Part shown: one piece after another, positions 36,037-44,310 of the stretch | Layout: each line of letters begins with the position of its first letter | Numbering within the stretch: the stretch's first letter is position 1 | Assembly (NCBI RefSeq): GCF_000473045.1 | Contig: NZ_AXAY01000017.1 | Location: forward strand, 1 to 64,000 | From: Bradyrhizobium sp. WSM3983 | Lineage (GTDB): Bacteria; Pseudomonadota; Alphaproteobacteria; Rhizobiales; Xanthobacteraceae | Direction of reading: 5' to 3' | Length of the DNA: 64,000 nucleotides | The notes under the pieces: model-generated | The model's database searches: none | What the model was told of the DNA's origin: nothing | Seen by the model: only the letters and a program-made list of their open reading frames with translations | Position numbers and translations under genes: made by a program

Positions 36037-37143
36037 ATGAAGTTCAGGCGATCAATACTTGGTCTAGCAATATTGATGCTGGTGTGTGGCCATCAGTGTT
36101 TGGATGCGTGCTTAGCTGCCGGCAGTGAGCTTCAAGCTACGCCCGTGAACACGCACACGATCGGCCTCGTCCTGTCTAACTTTGATTGGGCGATGTCGCC
36201 GATCAAAGATGAGAAGGCCGAATGCCCTGAGGGTCCGATCCATAATAATCGAGAGAATTGGGAAGCGCAGTTTCCATCTCGTTCTGCTCGACAAGAACAG
36301 CTCAACAAATGCTGGCGGATCGACAACCGTGGCCCAAATTGTGAAAATGGCTTCTTCAACCCGGAGGCTGTGAGCGATCCGCTGCCGTTCCGCGAAGTTC
36401 AAAGCCCGGTGGCCTATGGCGTGGATCTGGATGGCACGTTGGATGGTCAGGCTACAGCAACGACGTGCGAACACAAGAAATTTCGCAATGTAAAGTCCGA
36501 CGAGAAGGTTGATAATCAACTCTTCAGGTTTTTCGGATGCCACCGAAACTTGGTCAATAATCTCTTCAGCGAAGGGAATACGAGAAAGTACGTTCAAGCT
36601 GGAATAATAAATCGGCTGTTGGTCGAGATCTCCGGCGTTACGGACGAGCAGAACAGCCCGGACGTCGAAGTGACTCTATATCGAGGTTCAGATCAGCTAC
36701 TGGTTGACTCGATCCGAAAGGTCGTCCCCTGGCAAAGCCAACGAGCCATCGGGAAGTCGCTCTATCACGCCAAGGGCAGGATCACTAATGGCCAACTTGT
36801 CACTTATCCTGCAGACGCTGTGTGGCCGCAGACGTACATCGGGATGCAGCGCATACGCAATATGACATTGCATCTCTCGTTGTCCCCCTCGGGCGCGGAA
36901 GGCATTCGAGCTGGCTATGTCGAGGTTGATCAGCTCTGGGAATGGTATTCGCATTTCGGAATTATTACCTCCGCAGGCGAAGTCTACATGGCTAGCCCGT
37001 CATCGGCATATGCCGCTCTTCGCCGGCTAGCTGACGGCTACAAAGATCCACAAGCCGGCCAATGTACAGCGCTTTCCTCTGCTTTTAAGGTCGAATTCGT
37101 TCGCGCCTTCGTCATCCATCCATCCGAGGAAGCGGGCCGATGA
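36037..37143 (+). CDS. Exported protein of unknown function, first gene of the redox operon
   Basis: 368 residues from ATG at 36037 (the frame continues upstream but a signal peptide, RRSILGLAILMLVCGHQC, starts here). The mature part is soluble with several cysteines (AECPEG, NKCWRI, NCENG, TTCEHKK, FGCHRN, GQCTAL), no heme motif and a predominantly beta pattern in the C-terminal half. I do not recognise a named family. Its stop overlaps the DUF1592/1588 gene by four bases, so it belongs to the operon of secreted redox proteins. Such extra secreted proteins accompany DUF1592/DUF1552 pairs in planctomycetes and myxobacteria; a substrate-binding role is only a guess. Confidence 0.7.
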   Translation: MKFRRSILGLAILMLVCGHQCLDACLAAGSELQATPVNTHTIGLVLSNFDWAMSPIKDEKAECPEGPIHNNRENWEAQFPSRSARQEQLNKCWRIDNRGPNCENGFFNPEAVSDPLPFREVQSPVAYGVDLDGTLDGQATATTCEHKKFRNVKSDEKVDNQLFRFFGCHRNLVNNLFSEGNTRKYVQAGIINRLLVEISGVTDEQNSPDVEVTLYRGSDQLLVDSIRKVVPWQSQRAIGKSLYHAKGRITNGQLVTYPADAVWPQTYIGMQRIRNMTLHLSLSPSGAEGIRAGYVEVDQLWEWYSHFGIITSAGEVYMASPSSAYAALRRLADGYKDPQAGQCTALSSAFKVEFVRAFVIHPSEEAGR

Positions 37144-38822
37144 AGGCGGGAACAAGTCTGTGGACCGTTACAGCCATTACTGTCTTAGCCGCGACGGCGA
37201 CAATCGGGTATTTGGGCATTGAGCGCAGCGAACGTGACCGCGCGCCCGCAGTCTCCGGCGGTCCGGCGTCGGTCCGGCTGATCTCAGCCGATCAATATGC
37301 CACGGCAGTTCATGACGTATTCGGCGAAGACACAAAGGTCGAGGTCGACTTCGCGCCTCCACAACGACTGCAGGGCCTTCTGGCCCTCGGCCAATCAGCC
37401 GCGGCAATTACGCCGGGAGCGCTGGATCAATTCGACCGCGTGGCTCTGGCGGTGGCGCAGCAAGTCACTGATGATCGGCACCGAGGAATCTTCGTGCCCT
37501 GTATTCCGGTTTCGGTCGTTGACGCCGATGCCGCCTGTGCCAAGCAGTTCTTCATCCGTACCGGGCGGTTCCTGTATCGGAGGCCGCTAACCAATGCCGA
37601 GATAGAGACGCAAGTCGAGGCCGCAGGCAAAGGCGCCCGTCGGCTCAGCGACTTCTATGCCGGCTTGACCTACAGCCTTGCCGGCATGCTTACCTCTCCG
37701 AAATTCCTCTATTTTATAGAGACGGCTGAACCGGATCCGGACAATTCTGGTCAGCTACGTCTGACGAACTTCTCGAAGGCAACGCGTCTTAGCCTTTTTC
37801 TCTGGAACGCTGCGCCCGATGAAACCCTGCTGGATGCTGCCGAAAAGGGAAATCTGGACAACGCCGATGGGCTAAAGCGCCAGATCGACCGAATGCTGGA
37901 ATCTCCACGCATCGAGAAAGGCGTTCGAGCTTTCTTTTCGGATCTTTTGAGATTCGACCAGTTCGCTACGCTCGCGAAAGATTCCACGATCTATCCGGGA
38001 TTTACCATCCAAGTGACGCGTTCGGCCGAAGAGCAAATGCTGCATTTGATTACCGATCAGCTCCTTGCGCGCAACAGCGATTACCGTGATCTGTTCACGA
38101 GACGTCTTACCTTCATCAACGCCACCCTTGGTCCACTGTACAGAAGTCCCGTTTTAGATGCGGAAAGTTGGACTCCGCATGAAGTATCGCCGGGGCAGAG
38201 CGCCGGTCTGCTGACGTCGCCAGGCTTTCTCGCACTGTATTCGCACCCAGGTAAGAGCTCGCCCACGCGGCGCGGTCGCGCGGTTAGAGAGAATCTTCTG
38301 TGTCAACATGTTCCGGACCCTCCACCAAATGTAAGTTTTGCAATCTTCGATGATCCCAATCGCAACTTCAAAACCGCTCGCGACAGGTTGGATGCGCATA
38401 GGACTAACCCTGCGTGCGCAGGCTGTCACAAGATCATGGATCCGATTGGGCTCGCCTTGGAGAATTACGACGGCTCTGGAGCGTACCGCACGACGGAAGG
38501 AGGCGCGCCCATTGATGTTAGCGGTGAACTGGACGGGAAATCGTTTGTCGACGTGGCTGGGTTCGGTCAAGCAGTCCGCAACAATCCTGCGCTCGTTTCG
38601 TGCCTCGTGAACAGACTGTACAGCTACGGCGTCGGGAGGCCTGCCAGCGCGGGCGACCGACCGTGGCTCGACTATGAGACCAAACGTTTTGGCTCAGAAG
38701 GCTATCGATTGGTTGCGCTCTTGAGAGATATCGCAAGCAGTGAGGCCTTTTACGCCGTCTCGGTTGACTTCGATAAGCACCGCGGCACGCAAGACGCTCG
38801 AGTAGATCGCAAGGAGGAGTGA
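37140..38822 (+). CDS. DUF1592/DUF1588/DUF1585 secreted heme-motif protein
   Basis: 560 residues with an N-terminal membrane/signal segment (TSLWTVTAITVLAATATIGY). Domains follow the usual order: DUF1595-like (FLYRRPLTNAEIETQVEAAG), DUF1592 (LTNFSKATRLSLFLWNAAPD), DUF1588 (GQSAGLLTSPGFLALYSHPG, then SSPTRRGRAVRENLLCQHVP) and DUF1585 near the C-terminus. A CAGCH heme-binding motif (NPACAGCHKIMDPIG) is at about residue 425. These proteins are a planctomycete/myxobacterial hallmark and are rare in rhizobia. The gene overlaps its neighbours on both sides by four bases and pairs with the DUF1552 gene, as it does elsewhere. The function is not known; a periplasmic oxidoreductase is likely. Confidence 0.87.
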   Translation: MKAGTSLWTVTAITVLAATATIGYLGIERSERDRAPAVSGGPASVRLISADQYATAVHDVFGEDTKVEVDFAPPQRLQGLLALGQSAAAITPGALDQFDRVALAVAQQVTDDRHRGIFVPCIPVSVVDADAACAKQFFIRTGRFLYRRPLTNAEIETQVEAAGKGARRLSDFYAGLTYSLAGMLTSPKFLYFIETAEPDPDNSGQLRLTNFSKATRLSLFLWNAAPDETLLDAAEKGNLDNADGLKRQIDRMLESPRIEKGVRAFFSDLLRFDQFATLAKDSTIYPGFTIQVTRSAEEQMLHLITDQLLARNSDYRDLFTRRLTFINATLGPLYRSPVLDAESWTPHEVSPGQSAGLLTSPGFLALYSHPGKSSPTRRGRAVRENLLCQHVPDPPPNVSFAIFDDPNRNFKTARDRLDAHRTNPACAGCHKIMDPIGLALENYDGSGAYRTTEGGAPIDVSGELDGKSFVDVAGFGQAVRNNPALVSCLVNRLYSYGVGRPASAGDRPWLDYETKRFGSEGYRLVALLRDIASSEAFYAVSVDFDKHRGTQDARVDRKEE

Positions 38823-40168
38823 CCATGTTCAAAAGAATCAATCGCAGGCAGGTCTTGAGAGGTATGCTCGGCGGCACTGCCGTGACCGTTGGCATGCCCT
38901 TTCTCGAGTGCTTCCTGAACAATAGTGGCACGGCCCTCGCCAATGGCCGTGCCTTGCCGGTGCGCTTCGGTACCTGGTTTTGGGGGCTCGGCATGAATAA
39001 GGAGATCTTTGTACCCGAGAGAACCGGGGCGGATTTCGACTTGAAAGAAGAGCTCGTCTCAATCCAGCCCGTCAAAGAGCATATAAATCTCTTTACCGGT
39101 TATCGCACCTTTACAGATGGCCGACCTTCTCTCTGTCACTATTCGGGCTGGGTGACTCTCCGTTGTGGCCAAGCTCCTACAGACAGGACATCTGTTCCGG
39201 GAGAGAGCCTCGACGTAACTGTCTCTGACGCCATCGGTGGCGGCACGCGATTCCGCTCATTGGAGATGACGGCGACCGGCAATCGCGAGCACAGTTATAG
39301 TTTCCGCAGTGCCCAAGCTGTCAATCCGCCGGAAATCTCGCCACTGGCCTTCTATCAGCGCGTTTTCGGGCCCGACTTTCAAGATCCGAATTCTCCAGTA
39401 TTTCATCCGAATCCGCACCTCATGGTCCGCGAAAGTGTCTTGTCGGCTGTCCTCGAGGACAGCGCTTCGTTGAAGCGGAGCTTAGGTGCCGCCGATCGCG
39501 CGCGACTCGACCAATATTTCACATCGCTTCGTGACCTTGAGCAGCGCCTGGCGCTTCAGCTTGAAAAGCCCCCGCCGGCGCCCGCCTGTCGCGTGCCGCC
39601 TGCGCCAACTGACGTGACGACGATCGGTGAGGACGCTGCTTTGGTTGCTCAACGGCATCGTCTCATGACGGATATTCTGGTCGCGGCGCTCTCATGCGAT
39701 CAGACACGCGTGTTCAATATGGGATATTCCGAGAGCTATGCCGCGACGACCAGAGCGGGAGTTCCAAGTTCGCACCATGCGGTGACCCATGAAGAGCACT
39801 CGAACGGACAAGGTTATCAGCCGACTCATTCCTGGTTCATTCGGCAGGCAATGAAGGAGTGGGCTTATTTTGTTGGCGCGTTGGCGAGCGTTCGTGAAGG
39901 CGACCGAACGCTGTTGGACAATGCTTTAGTGTTTGCCCACAGCGATCATGAGCGGGCCCAAAACCATTCCATGGATGGGATCCCCATGATGACTGCAGGC
40001 AGAGCTGGCGGTCGGATGAAGTCCGGGCTCCACGTAACCGCTGGGCCGGAAGATGTGGGTACGCAAGTTGGACTAACGGTCATGCGGGCCATGGGCCTTC
40101 AGAAGCGCGAATGGGGCTTTGGCTCAATGAAAGCCACCAAGGTGCTCGATGAGGTCCTTCAGGCATGA
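38819..40168 (+). CDS. DUF1552 secreted protein (HXXSHH family)
   Basis: 449 residues. A Tat-type leader (INRRQVLRGMLGGTAVTVGM) suggests export in folded form. The family's histidine cluster is seen in PSSHHAVTHEEHSN (about residues 318-331), with a preceding FNMGYSES and later FAHSDHERAQNHS, which may bind metal. It is the constant partner of DUF1592/1588 proteins. It is translationally coupled to both neighbours. Activity unknown. Confidence 0.87.
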   Translation: MTMFKRINRRQVLRGMLGGTAVTVGMPFLECFLNNSGTALANGRALPVRFGTWFWGLGMNKEIFVPERTGADFDLKEELVSIQPVKEHINLFTGYRTFTDGRPSLCHYSGWVTLRCGQAPTDRTSVPGESLDVTVSDAIGGGTRFRSLEMTATGNREHSYSFRSAQAVNPPEISPLAFYQRVFGPDFQDPNSPVFHPNPHLMVRESVLSAVLEDSASLKRSLGAADRARLDQYFTSLRDLEQRLALQLEKPPPAPACRVPPAPTDVTTIGEDAALVAQRHRLMTDILVAALSCDQTRVFNMGYSESYAATTRAGVPSSHHAVTHEEHSNGQGYQPTHSWFIRQAMKEWAYFVGALASVREGDRTLLDNALVFAHSDHERAQNHSMDGIPMMTAGRAGGRMKSGLHVTAGPEDVGTQVGLTVMRAMGLQKREWGFGSMKATKVLDEVLQA

Positions 40169-41574
40169 TGGTCAGGATTGGCAGTTCAGTTGTCGCGACC
40201 TGGATGCTGTTATTGTGGTCGGCGGCAGACGCTTCTCAATTCGGGTTAGCCGTGCCTTCGAGCGTCAATGTCCAATTGACAGACGAGGGGCCGATTTTTG
40301 TCGGCGCCAACGGCATGAGTCTCTATTCTTTCAACCGTGAGCCGGAAGAGCGCCATCCTCTTCTGGATTGCGAGAACGAGGTTCGAGCAGAGATTTACCG
40401 TACTGGATCGGATAATTTCACCAACGAATCCGAGAATCTTGGTGCGGATTTCGCCATTTTGGCTCCGGACAGTCAAACGCGCCGCACCTGCATCCAAAAG
40501 CATCCCCCCTTGCTAGCCCCATCAGATGCTCACCCCGTCGGAAAATGGACAATCGTCCAACGCGCAGACGGCACAAGGCAATGGGCTTATGAGGGCGCGC
40601 CGCTCTACATGTCGATCAAGGACAAATTGCCCGGAGACGTAAACGGAAATATGCGAGCTGAAAAGTATTTGGACTTTAACCCGTGGAAAGTTGCCTCCGC
40701 GCCGCTCCCCGGCGCGCCGCTGGATGTCACAGTTCAAAAAACCGCACTCGGTCTAGCCTTGGCCGACGCTTTTGGAAAGGTTCTCTACTTCTCCGATTCC
40801 AATGAGACGATCAGTGATCCAAAACTTTGGCGCCCCTTCGTTGCACCGGCTCTCGCGACGAGCGACGGTCTCACAGATTGGTCAATTGTTACACGACCGA
40901 GCGTGAGGCAATGGGCCTATAAGGGAAAGCTACTGTATACCTATGCAAGGGACTCGGATGTTGCCAAGGAGTTCCAGAAGTTTCGCAACGTTTTCGGCGA
41001 CCTTTATGGAAAACCACTTAAGGGTTGGCAAGCGGCTGTGTTGAAGGCGGCCCCTCAACATCCACCCGAAGTCACAATCGGAACGATCCCCAATGTATTG
41101 GCGACCTATATGTCGCAGGGGAGCCTCGATCGAAAAGTTTATGCCGATTCACAAGGCATGACGCTCTACACAATTCATTGCGTCGACAAGACCTCGGATC
41201 GCTTGGATTGCGACGATGTTGGCGACAGTCCGCGTTATTGGACCAGTTTCTGTGGAGGCGAAGACCGATGCGCCAAAATCTGGCATCCGCTCGCGACTAC
41301 GGCGAGACAATCAGAAATCAATAACAACATCTGGTCCGTGATCTCGATCAATCCACGGCATCCCTTCCGCGCGATCGAAAAGGATTCTCAGGGGGTAAAC
41401 GTCTGGGCATATCGAGGAAGGCCAGTTTTTACATATGAAGGAGATCGGCGCCCAGGTGACTGCAACGCATGGGAGGTCAACAACAATCAAACTCAGGGGA
41501 GTCAGATGAAGGCCTCACCGGTGATGGCCTATGAAGCTCCGCAAGAAGCGCGGAAGCATCCTGAGAATCCGTAA
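40165..41574 (+). CDS. Exported protein with repeated PF03640 (COG4315-like) domains
   Basis: 469 residues with a signal peptide (SSVVATWMLLLWSAADAS). Three related units are visible, each with a GxxLYxF/Y start (GMSLYSFN, GKVLYFSD, GMTLYTIH), a W..P..A middle, and an ending of the type WTIVQRADGTRQWAYEGAPL (also WSIVTRPSVRQWAYKGKLLY and WSVISI...GVNVWAYRGRPV). This is the secreted repeat of unknown function found in COG4315. The repeats may bind heme or a ligand, but no CxxCH is present. The start overlaps the DUF1552 stop. Confidence 0.8.
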   Translation: MMVRIGSSVVATWMLLLWSAADASQFGLAVPSSVNVQLTDEGPIFVGANGMSLYSFNREPEERHPLLDCENEVRAEIYRTGSDNFTNESENLGADFAILAPDSQTRRTCIQKHPPLLAPSDAHPVGKWTIVQRADGTRQWAYEGAPLYMSIKDKLPGDVNGNMRAEKYLDFNPWKVASAPLPGAPLDVTVQKTALGLALADAFGKVLYFSDSNETISDPKLWRPFVAPALATSDGLTDWSIVTRPSVRQWAYKGKLLYTYARDSDVAKEFQKFRNVFGDLYGKPLKGWQAAVLKAAPQHPPEVTIGTIPNVLATYMSQGSLDRKVYADSQGMTLYTIHCVDKTSDRLDCDDVGDSPRYWTSFCGGEDRCAKIWHPLATTARQSEINNNIWSVISINPRHPFRAIEKDSQGVNVWAYRGRPVFTYEGDRRPGDCNAWEVNNNQTQGSQMKASPVMAYEAPQEARKHPENP

Positions 41575-41589
41575 CGATTTGGAAGCAAC

Positions 41590-41913
41590 ATGATGCGATC
41601 TGAAAATGTTTCGCGACGGAGACTCCTGTGCCAAGCGGGCACGCTGACCACTCTGGGCGCAATGTTCTTGCTCGTCGCCTGCAAAAAGGACACGACAGCG
41701 CAAGCTTGTTCGGACCAAGCAGCGACGAGTGCTGAGAAGGCGTTGCGTGACGCGCAGCATTACGTCGACCTGTCGCCCGATCAGAGCAAGACCTGCAGTG
41801 GATGTTCGTTTTTCGCGGCGGCGGACCATTCAAACACTTGCGGACACTGCCAGATCTTTAATGGTGCCGCCAGTCCAAGCGGTCACTGCGATGCATGGGC
41901 TGCAAAGGCATGA
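41590..41913 (+). CDS. High-potential iron-sulfur protein (HiPIP)
   Basis: 107 residues; a small periplasmic electron carrier with one [4Fe-4S] cluster. Tat leader SRRRLLCQAGTLTTLG; mature part has CSGC (C69, C72), GHCQIF (C87) and GHCDAW (C100), the four-ligand spacing of HiPIPs, plus an extra cysteine (C84). It would shuttle electrons between the secreted oxidoreductases encoded upstream and the cytochrome encoded by the overlapping next gene. HiPIPs are common in phototrophs and unusual in nodulating rhizobia. Confidence 0.88.
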   Translation: MMRSENVSRRRLLCQAGTLTTLGAMFLLVACKKDTTAQACSDQAATSAEKALRDAQHYVDLSPDQSKTCSGCSFFAAADHSNTCGHCQIFNGAASPSGHCDAWAAKA

Positions 41914-43184
41914 GGCGCGTTAGATTGGCTATAGGCCGTGTTCAAGCGCTTGCTGCAGCGGTTCTGATTGGAGCCCTCACGACTCCGGTTCTCGGCCAGG
42001 AGATCGCTGCGCCTGAAGGAAGGTCATTTGTCGTTGAAGGATCGGACTTCGCGGTACAAGGGCGATATTTGGCGGCCGCAGGCAACTGTATTAGCTGCCA
42101 TACTGCAGTTGATGGCGAACCGTTCGCAGGCAACGTGCCATTTCAGACGCCGTTTGGCACGATCTATTCCTCAAATATAACACCCGATCCGGATACAGGG
42201 ATTGGCCGCTGGACCAAGGAACAGTTTGTTCGCGCGATGCGCGAAGGCATTCGTGGTGATGGCGCCCATCTCTATCCAGCATTCCCATATCCGGCTTTCA
42301 CAATTCTATCCGACGAAGATTTGGATGCGCTCTGGGCCTTCGTGCGTGGTCTTCCGGCTGTACAGCGTACTGTTCGCGCCAATGAATTGCGATTTCCGTT
42401 TAACCAGCGTTCGCTGATGGCCGTTTGGAATCTTCTGTTCTTCACGCCGGCCCGTTTACAGTTTGACCCGAAGAAGTCTCAAGAATGGAATAGAGGAGCT
42501 TACCTCGTTCGAGGATTGGGGCATTGCGGCGCGTGTCACACACCGCGTAATAGCTTCGGGGCTGAGAAAGCTGAGCTCGCATTAGCAGGAGGTCTCTACA
42601 AGGATTGGGTCCGGCCCGGTGAGATGCGACTTTGGTCAACACCCAATCTGACTGGCGCAAAGGATGGTCTGGCGTCATGGCAAACGAGCGATCTTGAACG
42701 CTACCTGAAATCAGGGCATAGCCCTCGCGCAGGCATCTTCGGTCCAATGAATGAGGTTGTTGGCAACAGTACTCGACACCTTGGCGAGGCGGACATTCAC
42801 GCCATGGCCGTTTATTTGAAGGACCTTGCGCCCGCTGTCGAAATCGCGACGTCGCCCTCCGCAACTCAAGCCTCCGCCGGCCAGCTTGTTTACACCTTGC
42901 GCTGCGCGACCTGCCATCTGCCGGACGGATCGGGCAGTATCACGACGGGTCCTCCGCTGGCTGGGAGTCCAGTAGTTCAGACCCGCGATCCGGCCGCCCT
43001 GATCAACATCATTCTCTATGGTGCGCGGCCCGCACCATCACAGCAGCCGTCCTGGAAGTCTATGGATGGGTTTGCAAGCGAGCTGGACGATACAGAGATA
43101 GCCAACCTGAGCAACTATCTCAGAGGAAGCTGGGGAAATGTGGGCTCACCGGTGACGCCTGCTGATGTTGCCCGGCAGAGATAG
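41910..43184 (+). CDS. Triheme cytochrome c (alcohol dehydrogenase subunit type)
   Basis: 424 residues from the ATG that overlaps the HiPIP stop. It has a signal peptide (QALAAAVLIGALTTPVLGQE) and three c-type heme motifs: CISCH at 60-64, CGACH at 206-210 and CATCH at 332-336, in three cytochrome domains like the membrane-bound alcohol/gluconate dehydrogenase cytochrome subunits. It is probably the exit point of electrons from the operon to the quinone pool or an oxidase. No PQQ or flavin dehydrogenase is adjacent; the DUF1592/DUF1552 proteins take that position. Confidence 0.92.
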   Translation: MRRVRLAIGRVQALAAAVLIGALTTPVLGQEIAAPEGRSFVVEGSDFAVQGRYLAAAGNCISCHTAVDGEPFAGNVPFQTPFGTIYSSNITPDPDTGIGRWTKEQFVRAMREGIRGDGAHLYPAFPYPAFTILSDEDLDALWAFVRGLPAVQRTVRANELRFPFNQRSLMAVWNLLFFTPARLQFDPKKSQEWNRGAYLVRGLGHCGACHTPRNSFGAEKAELALAGGLYKDWVRPGEMRLWSTPNLTGAKDGLASWQTSDLERYLKSGHSPRAGIFGPMNEVVGNSTRHLGEADIHAMAVYLKDLAPAVEIATSPSATQASAGQLVYTLRCATCHLPDGSGSITTGPPLAGSPVVQTRDPAALINIILYGARPAPSQQPSWKSMDGFASELDDTEIANLSNYLRGSWGNVGSPVTPADVARQR

Positions 43185-43199
43185 GGCTTGTGGCCATCC

Positions 43200-43620
43200 T
43201 TGACGTTACTCACGGAAACCAAGTCTAGCTGATTAGCATTGTTCAGAGGCGACGCTTGAGCCGTTGAAGGAGGGGGCGGAGATCGCCAACGAAGTATAGC
43301 CTTGATCTGAACCTTCCGATGCAGCAGAAGCGTGCTGCCGTCGAGGGGATGTCCGGCCTCTTCGAGAGGGCGGCGGATTGGTGGAGAAGGCCCACGAGGC
43401 GCTGACTATTGAGGTGTATAAAGCAGATCGGCCAGAATGAAGAATGAACATGCAGATCGGTCTTCGTCACGCAAGCTCCCTCGCTGAAACGGACGGAGAA
43501 AGCGTGCGATGCTCGCTCCCGACCATCCGCCGCTGTCGATCGTCCAGCAACGCGCGCTGATCGGGCTTCCCTAGTCGAGCTTGTACTACCCGGCCGGTCG
43601 CCACGTCGCCACCGCTCCTA
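43200..43620 (+). mobile_element. IS3-family remnant (orfA end and orfB start)
   Basis: Broken plus-strand frames include MQQKRAAVEGMSGLFERAAD, EKAHEALTIEVY and MLAPDHPPLSIVQQRALIGL followed by SSLYYPAGR, the pattern at the orfA/orfB junction of many IS3 elements. Stops throughout; only a fragment is left. Confidence 0.6.
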
Positions 43621-43699
43621 AACAAGGTGCGCCCTCCCAATGAAGCACTTAGTTCGTCGGGATCGAGCTTTCAGGGGCCGATCCTGGGGATCGTCCCAG

Positions 43700-43955
43700 C
43701 GCCGCCGAGGCTAGTAAACTATGTTGGCGCTAGCGACGGTGTTTGTAAAAGCCTTCTCGCTCCTGTATCAATTCGCGTTTCCGTTCGATTCATTTCGGTG
43801 AGATCTAGATCGAGAGACTCCTGCATAGTACGAGTTACCGGCCAATTGGGTCGTGGTGGTTCCTAACGCGCTAGCGGTTTCTCGTGACGCGGCCTTCTGG
43901 GCAATCATCGCGAACACTCTTGTCGCGTTTAGACTATCATCGTCTTCGTGGCCAA
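43700..43955 (-). pseudogene. LysR regulator remnant (N-terminal part)
   Basis: Minus-strand EDDDSLNATRVFAMIAQKAA then SRETASALGTTTTQLAG aligns with DDDEVPINAIRVFVAIAREG SVTRAASALGVTQSSVS of the intact LysR protein (read as two pieces). Further 3', GTGTTTGTAAAAGCCTTCTC matches the codons for the NTVAEP/FANT region. The leader with a variant motif is kept at 44024. Confidence 0.65.
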
Positions 43956-44310
43956 CGCGATCGCTGATAGACAGCTCACAGACTGCATGCCGATCAATCG
44001 AAAAAGTAAAGATATCCAATCGCATTATTTGAACGTTGTCACGGAGGCGTCGCTTTCAGGCGATATCGCGTCGGACAGGTTTGCCGCTGCCGCGTCACGG
44101 TGAAACTCGCTCAATCGCCAGATCATCTTGATTGGTCTCGTTACTCAATGCGCAGAGAGTCTCGTTGCGCCGCTGGCGTGAAGAAGCTCCCCGCCGCTGC
44201 ATACCGCAAATTGGTCATTCTTGACTACGTTCAACGTAGTACCCGATAAGGCCACGCAAAGAATGGCGAACGAAGGTAGAGCGCTCCTCCAGTAATGTTG
44301 GTTTGACGAG
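43956..44310. other. Leader of LysR remnant and spacer before aminotransferase-like gene
   Basis: About 350 bases without a gene; contains ATTATTTGAAC at 44024, a degenerate form of the recurring motif, 70 bases before the LysR remnant start. Confidence 0.45.
44024..44034. promoter_or_regulatory. Variant of the recurring ATTATTCGATG site
   Basis: ATTATTTGAAC, preceded by ATCGC as in other copies; sits at the conserved distance from a LysR remnant. Confidence 0.3.
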
